A DNA stretch of 11,089 bases, from the NCBI GenBank assembly GCA_011051425.1, contig DRLF01000253.1, positions 1 through 11,089 of the forward strand, written 5' to 3'. The translations under genes and the position numbers were made by a program. Positions 6,265 to 11,089 of this stretch are shown in pieces. The stretch comes from Thiolapillus brandeum. GTDB lineage: Bacteria; Pseudomonadota; Gammaproteobacteria; Chromatiales; Chromatiaceae. Each line of letters starts with the position of its first letter. Positions within the stretch are counted from its first letter, which is position 1. The notes under the pieces were generated by a model. That model saw only the letters and a list, made by a program, of their open reading frames with translations, searched no databases and was not told where the DNA came from.

Positions 6265-7488
6265 ATGGCTCAAGCATCAGTAATCAAACCGGATATTTTT
6301 GCCTGGGAAGGCACAGACAAGAAAGGGAAGAAGATCAAGGGCGAAAGCAGCGCCACCAATCCCGCCATGGTCAAGGCAGATCTGCGGAGACAGGGGATCA
6401 GACCGCTCAAGGTCCGCAAGAAATCCGCACTGTTCACCAGCGCCAGGAAGAAGGCGATCCTGCCCAAGGATATCGCCATTTTTACCCGCCAGCTTTCCAC
6501 CATGATGGGGGCCGGCGTACCCCTGGTACAGTCGTTTGAAATCATTGGCAAAGGACACGAAAACCCGTCCATGCAGGAACTGATCATGACCATCAAGGCC
6601 GACGTGGAATCGGGCGGCACACTGGCAGACACCCTGCGCAAGCACCCGCTCTATTTCGATGAACTGGTCTGCAACCTGGTGGCTGCCGGCGAACAGGCCG
6701 GTATCCTCGAAGGTCTGCTGGACAAGATCGCCACCTACAAGGAAAAAACCGAGGCCATGAAGGCCAAGATCAAGAAGGCGCTCACCTACCCGGCCGCCGT
6801 GGTAGTGGTTGCGTTCATCGTAACGGCCATCCTGCTGATTTTCGTGGTACCCACCTTCGAGGAACTCTTTAATGGTTTTGGCGCGGAATTACCCGCCTTC
6901 ACCCAGATGGTGATCGGTCTGTCCGAATGGATGCAGAGCAACTGGTGGATAGTGATACTGGGCGTGGTTGGCGCTGGCTACGGGTTCAGCCAGGGCAAGA
7001 AACGCTCACCGAAGTTTGCACACACCCTGGACAAACTGATCCTGAAAGCGCCCATCTTCGGTGAAATCGTCACCAAGGCGATCATTGCCCGCTTCGCCAG
7101 GACCATGTCCACCATGTTCGCCGCGGGTGTCCCGCTGGTCGAAGCCATGGAGTCGGTCGCCGGTGCGGCCGGCAACGAGCTGTACAAGGAAGGCATCCTC
7201 GATATGCGCGACAATGTTGCGACCGGCCAGCAGCTCCAGCTGACCATGCAGCAGACCGGCCTGTTCCCCAACATGGTGGTGCAGATGGTCGCCATTGGTG
7301 AGGAATCCGGCTCGCTGGACAAAATGCTTGGCAAGGTAGCCGATTTCTACGAAGAAGAAGTGGATAATGCCGTTGACAACCTCAGCAGCCTGCTCGAACC
7401 GATGATCATGGCGATCCTTGGTGTCCTGGTCGGCGGTCTCATTATCGCCATGTACCTGCCGATCTTCAAAATGGGTTCGGTCGTTTGA
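6265..7488 (+). CDS. pilC: Type IV pilus inner-membrane platform protein PilC
   Basis: The inner-membrane platform that couples PilB ATP hydrolysis to pilin insertion. It has 407 residues, close to the usual 375-405. Two T2SSF repeats are visible. The first spans about residues 71-194 (FTRQLSTMMGAGVPLVQSFE, 73-92) and the second about 274-396 (FARTMSTMFAAGVPLVEAME, 277-296). They share the same R-x-(L/M)-S-T-M-x-x-A-G-V-P-L-V core. Transmembrane segments lie near 177-196, 226-242 and 379-400. The N-terminal 70 residues are basic and contain the opening WEGTDKKGKKIKGE (14-27) typical of PilC. AAGGA at 6253-6257 lies 7 bases before the ATG, inside the end of pilB, so the two are likely translationally coupled. 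Confidence 0.97.
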   Translation: MAQASVIKPDIFAWEGTDKKGKKIKGESSATNPAMVKADLRRQGIRPLKVRKKSALFTSARKKAILPKDIAIFTRQLSTMMGAGVPLVQSFEIIGKGHENPSMQELIMTIKADVESGGTLADTLRKHPLYFDELVCNLVAAGEQAGILEGLLDKIATYKEKTEAMKAKIKKALTYPAAVVVVAFIVTAILLIFVVPTFEELFNGFGAELPAFTQMVIGLSEWMQSNWWIVILGVVGAGYGFSQGKKRSPKFAHTLDKLILKAPIFGEIVTKAIIARFARTMSTMFAAGVPLVEAMESVAGAAGNELYKEGILDMRDNVATGQQLQLTMQQTGLFPNMVVQMVAIGEESGSLDKMLGKVADFYEEEVDNAVDNLSSLLEPMIMAILGVLVGGLIIAMYLPIFKMGSVV

Positions 7489-7495
7489 TGTTGCC

Positions 7496-7521
7496 ACTCC
7501 ACGGCAGGACTGCCGTGGAGT
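7496..7521 (+). repeat. Perfect 11-bp stem-loop between pilC and pilD
   Basis: ACTCCACGGCA (7496-7506) pairs without mismatch with TGCCGTGGAGT (7511-7521) around a 4-base GGAC loop. It begins 8 bases after the pilC stop and ends 14 bases before the pilD ATG. No T-run follows, so full termination is unlikely. It could stabilise the pilBC message, attenuate transcription or mask the pilD start region. The only Shine-Dalgarno-like GGAG before pilD (7517-7520) lies in its 3' arm. Confidence 0.7.
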
Positions 7522-7535
7522 AAACTGGTCACCCC

Positions 7536-8408
7536 ATGGAACTTTTGTCCCAGCTGGAACAGAACCCGGCCCTTTTCATTGGCACCGTACTGGTGCTCGG
7601 CCTGCTGGTCGGCAGTTTCCTGAATGTCGTGATCTATCGCCTGCCTCTCATGATGGAACAGGACTGGCGGGCGCAGTGCAGCGAATACCTGGGCGAAACG
7701 CCCGCAGAAGAATCCCCGCTGACACTGGCAAAACCGGCTTCCCGCTGCCCGCATTGTGGCCATAAAATCCGTTTCTACGAAAACATCCCGCTACTGAGCT
7801 ACCTTTGGCTGCGCGGCCGGTGTTCAGCCTGCCACGCCCCCATTTCCATCCGCTATCCACTGATCGAACTGTTGACCGGCGTACTGTCGGCTGTGATCGC
7901 CTGGCATTTCGGCTTCAGCCTCCAGGCCGGAGCCGCCCTGCTGCTGACCTGGGCCCTGGTCGCACTCAGCCTGATCGATATCGACCGGCAGCTGTTGCCG
8001 GACGCCATTACCCTGCCCCTGCTGTGGCTGGGCCTGACACTGAGCCTGTTTCCCGTGTTTGTCGACATGCGCGCCAGCCTGATCGGCGCTATGGCCGGTT
8101 ACCTGTCACTATGGACCATTTACCAGCTGTTCAAACTGCTAACCGGTAAGGAAGGCATGGGCTTTGGTGATTTCAAGCTGCTGGCGGCGCTGGGCGCCTG
8201 GCTGGGCTGGCAGTCCCTGCCGCTGGTTGTGCTGCTGTCCTCGGCGGTCGGCGCCTTCCTGGGCGTCACCATGATTGTCATCCAGAAAAGGCACCGCGCC
8301 CAGACGATCCCGTTCGGCCCCTACCTGGCGATTGCCGGCTGGATCACCCTGCTATGGGGCACACAAATCAGCGATACCTACCTGCGCTGGTACGGTATGT
8401 CCGGCTGA
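7536..8408 (+). CDS. pilD: Prepilin peptidase / N-methyltransferase PilD
   Basis: The integral-membrane aspartic protease that cleaves the leader of type IV prepilins and pseudopilins and then N-methylates the new terminal residue. It has 290 residues, as expected. The first membrane segment and cytoplasmic loop read VGSFLNVVIYRLPLMME (25-41), close to Pseudomonas PilD. The zinc-binding cysteines are complete: C71-x2-C74 and C96-x2-C99. The catalytic aspartates lie in SLIDIDRQLLPD (145-156, D148 likely) and GMGFGDFKLLAALG (207-220, D212). About eight hydrophobic segments are present. No Shine-Dalgarno is seen within 5-10 bases of the ATG. The start is supported by homology (MELLSQLEQNPALF resembles the family N-terminus) and by the stem-loop just upstream. 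It ends one base before coaE. Confidence 0.96.
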   Translation: MELLSQLEQNPALFIGTVLVLGLLVGSFLNVVIYRLPLMMEQDWRAQCSEYLGETPAEESPLTLAKPASRCPHCGHKIRFYENIPLLSYLWLRGRCSACHAPISIRYPLIELLTGVLSAVIAWHFGFSLQAGAALLLTWALVALSLIDIDRQLLPDAITLPLLWLGLTLSLFPVFVDMRASLIGAMAGYLSLWTIYQLFKLLTGKEGMGFGDFKLLAALGAWLGWQSLPLVVLLSSAVGAFLGVTMIVIQKRHRAQTIPFGPYLAIAGWITLLWGTQISDTYLRWYGMSG

Positions 8409-8409
8409 T

Positions 8410-9024
8410 ATGAATCAGCCCCTGCGCATCGGACTGACCGGCGGCATCGGCAGCGGCAAAAGCGCAGCCTCACACGAATTCGCCCGCCTGGGCGTTCCCG
8501 TCATCGACACCGATGTGATTGCCCGCGAGCTGGTGTGTCCGGGCCAGCCCGCGCTGGCGGAAATCGTGGCGCAGTTCGGTGACGGGATCCTGGATGAAAA
8601 CGCTGGACTGGACCGTAGCCGCCTGCGCCAGACCGTCTTTTCCGACCCCGCGGCACGCCGGCAGCTGGAAGCCATCCTCCACCCGCGGATACGCACCCGC
8701 GCCGACGCGCTGGCCCGAGACGCCGAAGGTCCCTATTGCGTGCTGGTCATACCGCTGCTGCTTGAAAGCGGGGATGACTATGCGCTGGACCGCATCCTGG
8801 TCATCGACGTGCCGGTGGAGCTGCAACGCAGGCGGATCGCCGCCCGGGACGGCCTGCCGGACAATGAAGTCGAAGCCATACTTGCGGCGCAGGCCGACCG
8901 GGCACAACGCCTGGCTATCGCTGACGACGTTATCGTCAATGACCGCAGTCATGAGCACCTGTGCCGGGAAATAGAGCGCCTGCACCACCTCTACCGGGCA
9001 GCCGGTCGGCCGCACAAAGCGTAG
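8410..9024 (+). CDS. coaE: Dephospho-CoA kinase
   Basis: Phosphorylates the 3'-hydroxyl of dephospho-CoA with ATP, the last step of coenzyme A synthesis, in the cytosol. It has 204 residues, the normal size. The P-loop GGIGSGKS (11-18) follows the first strand IGLT. Further family marks are VIDTDVIAREL (31-41) with the acceptor-site aspartates D33 and D35, AILHPRIR (88-95), VIPLLLESG (113-121) and the lid region RRRIAARDGL (140-149). The frame is open upstream into pilD, but homology and the P-loop position place the start at ATG 8410, one base after the pilD stop, implying translational coupling. pilD-coaE linkage is a known gammaproteobacterial arrangement. Confidence 0.96.
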   Translation: MNQPLRIGLTGGIGSGKSAASHEFARLGVPVIDTDVIARELVCPGQPALAEIVAQFGDGILDENAGLDRSRLRQTVFSDPAARRQLEAILHPRIRTRADALARDAEGPYCVLVIPLLLESGDDYALDRILVIDVPVELQRRRIAARDGLPDNEVEAILAAQADRAQRLAIADDVIVNDRSHEHLCREIERLHHLYRAAGRPHKA

Positions 9025-9131
9025 CCGTTTCACGACAGATCCCCCTGTCACACCGCCATGGCAATCCCGTTTGCGCCGGGCTGCCAGCTGTTGGACAATA
9101 GCGCAGCCCTGAATACGCTCAAGAACCCCCG

Positions 9132-9902
9132 GTGAACCAGACAATCATTTACGAACAACCCCTGAACGAACGCATCCGGACCTTTCTGCGACTGGAATTC
9201 CTGTTTGCCCAGGCCGCCCAGCACCTGCACGATGAAAGCCAGTGGGGCAGTCGTAACACCCTGAACAGCCTGCAGGACATACTCAGTATCTTCGGTCGCA
9301 CCGACCTCAAGACGGAAGTACTAAAAGAACTGGAACGTCACTCGGCAACGCTGAGCCGGCTGGAACCCAACCCGGGGATCGACCAGGCACGCCTCAGGGA
9401 AATTCTCGCCGAACTGGAAAAACTCGGTGCAGAACTGCACAAATCCGGGGGGCCGATCGCTGCCAGCCTGAAAGAAAACGAGTTCCTGGGCAGTATCCAG
9501 CAGCGCGGCGCCATCCCCGGCGGCACCTGTGATTTCGACCTTCCCGGGTACCATTACTGGCTGCAGCAACCCGCCCGGCGCCGCACCGGCGACCTCGCCG
9601 GCTGGCTTGGCCAGTTCGAAACCGTCGCCCAGGCCATCAAGCTGATCCTGCGACTGATTCGGGAAAGCGCCGGCTTCAAACCCGTCTCCGCCGGCAACGG
9701 GTTCTACCAGGTCACGCTCGACACCAACCACCCGTGCCAGCTGGTACGCGTGGAAGTCGATTGCAAAGTGCCGTACTACGCCGAGATCAGCGGTGGCCGG
9801 CACCGGGTAACCGTACGCTTCCTGGAGCTCTCCAGGCAGGACGGTCACGCCAAACAGACCGCGGAGACCATTCCTTTCCGGCTGGAGTGCTGCGTTATCT
9901 GA
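9132..9902 (+). CDS. zapD: Cell division protein ZapD (FtsZ-bundling, formerly DUF1342/YacF)
   Basis: A cytoplasmic protein that binds the FtsZ C-terminus and cross-links Z-ring filaments. It has 256 residues, slightly longer than E. coli ZapD (247). The N-terminus YEQPLNERIRTFLRLEFLF (7-25) and the central QRGAIPGGTCDFDLP (124-138) are characteristic. The N-terminal part is predicted mainly helical (about 12-180). The C-terminal part (about 190-256) looks beta-rich and includes YYAEISGGRHRVTVRF (215-230). The start is GTG with no strong Shine-Dalgarno, chosen because MNQTIIYEQPLNER fits the family N-terminus. It lies 107 bases after coaE on the same strand and may be read through from the pil-coaE transcript or from its own weak promoter. 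The expected downstream yacG is absent. Instead a convergent gene overlaps its last 8 bases. Confidence 0.94.
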   Translation: MNQTIIYEQPLNERIRTFLRLEFLFAQAAQHLHDESQWGSRNTLNSLQDILSIFGRTDLKTEVLKELERHSATLSRLEPNPGIDQARLREILAELEKLGAELHKSGGPIAASLKENEFLGSIQQRGAIPGGTCDFDLPGYHYWLQQPARRRTGDLAGWLGQFETVAQAIKLILRLIRESAGFKPVSAGNGFYQVTLDTNHPCQLVRVEVDCKVPYYAEISGGRHRVTVRFLELSRQDGHAKQTAETIPFRLECCVI

Positions 9903-10440
9903 GCGGCATCTCTACAAATGGCTCGAGCTGCTGGTGCAGTGTACCGGGAGCGTCCGGCGCCGCACCCAGCTTTGGCAACTTCATCACCCGGACACCCTGT
10001 GCAGTCGTGTCCAGTGGCAAAAAACCCCTGCGCAGGTTCATCCGGAAATAAACCTGCGCTTGCGGCGCACAGCGGGAAAACACGTCCACGCGCGGATGCA
10101 GGAACGAAAGCAGTTCGCTGTTCATCGCGTGCCCCTGCCCCTGTCCGCGGAACTCCGGGAACACCGCCACCATCCAGATCTCGTTACCGTATTCCGCCTG
10201 AATCGCACTGTTGATCACGCAGCCCGTTGCCTCCCCGGCATCATTCTCCCATACCAGTAACTGCGCGCGCAGCTCCTCGTCCAGGCGCCGGCCGCGCTTG
10301 CGGATATGCTGCAGGTTCTGGCGCAGCCCCGTTCGGTACGGTTCTTCAACCAGGCGATGATCAAACCGTCCCTGCGCGGCTTCATCGATCAGCAGCCGGT
10401 GGATGGCATCAATTTCACTGGAATCCGCTTTGCGAAACAC
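9895..10440 (-). CDS. GNAT-family N-acetyltransferase
   Basis: A predicted cytosolic acetyl-CoA-dependent acyltransferase of 181 residues. The acetyl-CoA pyrophosphate loop is clear. Strand EIWMVAVFP (87-95) leads into R98-G-Q-G-Q-G103, matching the R/Q-x-x-G-x-G/A motif A. YFRMNLRRGFLPLD (131-144) matches motif B. Substrate is unknown. The frame extends to ATG at 10500, but that start would overlap the upstream gene by 38 bases and has no good Shine-Dalgarno. GTG at 10440 has AGGGAG (10448-10453) exactly 7 bases upstream and leaves a 22-base gap, so it is preferred. It is probably co-transcribed with the iron-sulfur oxidoreductase gene upstream. Its stop overlaps the end of zapD on the other strand. 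An extended proline-rich tail (about 160-175) follows the GNAT core. Confidence 0.8.
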   Translation of the reverse strand: MFRKADSSEIDAIHRLLIDEAAQGRFDHRLVEEPYRTGLRQNLQHIRKRGRRLDEELRAQLLVWENDAGEATGCVINSAIQAEYGNEIWMVAVFPEFRGQGQGHAMNSELLSFLHPRVDVFSRCAPQAQVYFRMNLRRGFLPLDTTAQGVRVMKLPKLGAAPDAPGTLHQQLEPFVEMPLR

Positions 10441-10447
10441 GCGTACT

Positions 10448-10453
10448 CTCCCT
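10448..10453 (-). promoter_or_regulatory. Shine-Dalgarno fixing the GTG start of the GNAT gene
   Basis: On the minus strand this reads AGGGAG, 7 bases before GTG at 10440. It lies between the upstream gene's stop (10463) and that start. The ATG at 10500 lacks a comparable site. Confidence 0.6.
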
Positions 10454-10462
10454 GCACAGATT

Positions 10463-11089
10463 TTATAAAAGCACCCGTTCGATACCACCCGATCGGGCAT
10501 GTTCCACGAACCTGCGCTGCCATTGCCTGCCCAGTCTTTGATTGGCCAGCTCGACCACGATGTACGTGGTTTGCAGGCCGGTATCCCCTTCGTAGCGGGA
10601 CAGGCCCTGCTGGCAGGCCGGGCAGGACGTCAGCAACTTCACTGCTCCGTTACGTACACGACCCTCGATACCAAACTCACGCACGCCCTGCTGCAGCTCC
10701 TGCTGTTTGCGGAAGCGGATCTGGGTCGAGATATCCGGGCGTGATACCGCCATGGTCCCCGCCTCCCCGCAACAGCGGTCCGACAGACGCACTTCGGCAC
10801 TCAGCAGCTTTTCCGCCACCTGCAGCGGTGCATAGGTCTTCATCGGCGTGTGACAGGGATCGTGGTACAGGTAACGCTGTCCTTCCACGCCATCCAGGCT
10901 GACCCCTTTTTCCATCAGGTATTCGTGGATATCCAGCAGGCGACACCCCGGAAAGATCTGCTCGAACCGGTACTGCTGCAACTGGTCCATGCAGGTGCCG
11001 CAGGACACGATGACGGTCCTGATATCCATATAGTTGAGGGTATTGGCGAGCCGGTGAAACAGCACCCGGTTGTCCGTGCTGATCTGCCT
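10463..11089 (-). CDS. CCG-domain iron-sulfur oxidoreductase, C-terminal part (cut by window edge)
   Basis: The last 208 residues of a protein that begins beyond the window. The frame is open to base 11089, so the internal GTG at 11065 is not a start. It carries a cysteine-rich CCG domain as in HdrB, GlcF and LutA: C79 in HDPCHTP, C106-C107-G108 in RCCGEAG, and C156-x2-C159 in SCPACQQG, a likely cluster-binding set. C30-x2-C33 (SCGTC) probably closes a preceding CCG domain. The stretch IFPGCRLLDIHEYLMEKG (45-62) recalls the C-termini of large FAD-linked oxidase/iron-sulfur fusion proteins (YdiJ or DUF3683 type) that oxidise 2-hydroxyacids such as lactate or glycolate. A separate GlcF-like subunit is the alternative. 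It is followed after 22 bases by the GNAT gene on the same strand. Confidence 0.82.
   Translation of the reverse strand, partial: RQISTDNRVLFHRLANTLNYMDIRTVIVSCGTCMDQLQQYRFEQIFPGCRLLDIHEYLMEKGVSLDGVEGQRYLYHDPCHTPMKTYAPLQVAEKLLSAEVRLSDRCCGEAGTMAVSRPDISTQIRFRKQQELQQGVREFGIEGRVRNGAVKLLTSCPACQQGLSRYEGDTGLQTTYIVVELANQRLGRQWQRRFVEHARSGGIERVLL

Noticed and set aside
5239..6273. Long open frame (344 codons) antisense to pilB
   Set aside because: It lies wholly opposite a well-conserved gene, has no recognisable domains or ribosome-binding site, and is expected from codon bias in GC-rich DNA. The same applies to the plus-strand frame at 570-1334 opposite the GT2 gene and to minus-strand frames opposite pilC, coaE and zapD.
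9034..9049. Short hairpin GACAG/CTGTC after coaE as a terminator
   Set aside because: The stem is only 5 bp with a 6-base loop and no T-run, which is too weak to call.
9092..9119. Promoter-like pair TGGACA / TACGCT before zapD
   Set aside because: The spacing is 16 bases and the -10 matches only 3 of 6 positions, which is within chance expectation.
1..11089. CRISPR arrays, insertion sequences, tRNA genes, attachment sites
   Set aside because: No regularly spaced repeats, transposase or integrase motifs, terminal inverted repeats or tRNA cloverleaf were seen on either strand by reading.

Overview
The window reads as chromosomal DNA of a gammaproteobacterium. The main evidence is the contiguous order pilB-pilC-pilD-coaE-zapD, a conserved arrangement in that class (known from Pseudomonas and relatives), with PilD and ZapD sequences of clearly gammaproteobacterial type. 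The DNA is moderately GC-rich. I cannot name the genus. The sulfotransferase and envelope-glycan genes would suit a marine or sulfur-associated lineage, but that is inference.

Region 1 (1 to about 4114) is part of a surface-polysaccharide cluster. On the minus strand it holds a family-4-type glycosyltransferase cut by the window edge (1-526), a family-2 glycosyltransferase (600-1652) and, further upstream, a Wzx-like flippase (2792-4114). Between them, on the plus strand, sits a sulfotransferase-like gene (1960-2730) of visibly lower GC. Together these could build, sulfate and export a glycan repeat unit. The sulfotransferase and flippase converge on a shared stem-loop (2754-2788). The 307-base gap upstream of the family-2 gene carries a perfect 10-bp inverted repeat (1803-1835).

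Region 2 (4115-4545) is a 431-base divergent control region between the flippase and pilB. A plausible sigma70-type promoter (4469-4497) points toward pilB.

Region 3 (4546-9902) is the core type IV pilus operon: pilB (assembly ATPase), pilC (inner-membrane platform) and pilD (prepilin peptidase). It is followed by coaE (last step of CoA synthesis) and zapD (FtsZ-bundling division factor). Spacing is 3, 47 and 1 bases through coaE, then 107 bases to zapD. The pilC-pilD gap carries a perfect 11-bp stem-loop.

Region 4 (9895-11089) is on the minus strand and converges on zapD with an 8-base overlap. It holds a GNAT-family acetyltransferase (GTG start fixed by a strong Shine-Dalgarno) and, upstream of it, the C-terminal 208 residues of a CCG-domain iron-sulfur oxidoreductase that runs off the window.

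I see no mobile elements, CRISPR arrays, tRNA or rRNA genes. Most of the window is well-understood housekeeping and pilus biology. The least ordinary parts are the oppositely oriented sulfotransferase with a substituted P-loop glycine and the two perfect inverted repeats. I found no convincing new multi-gene system.
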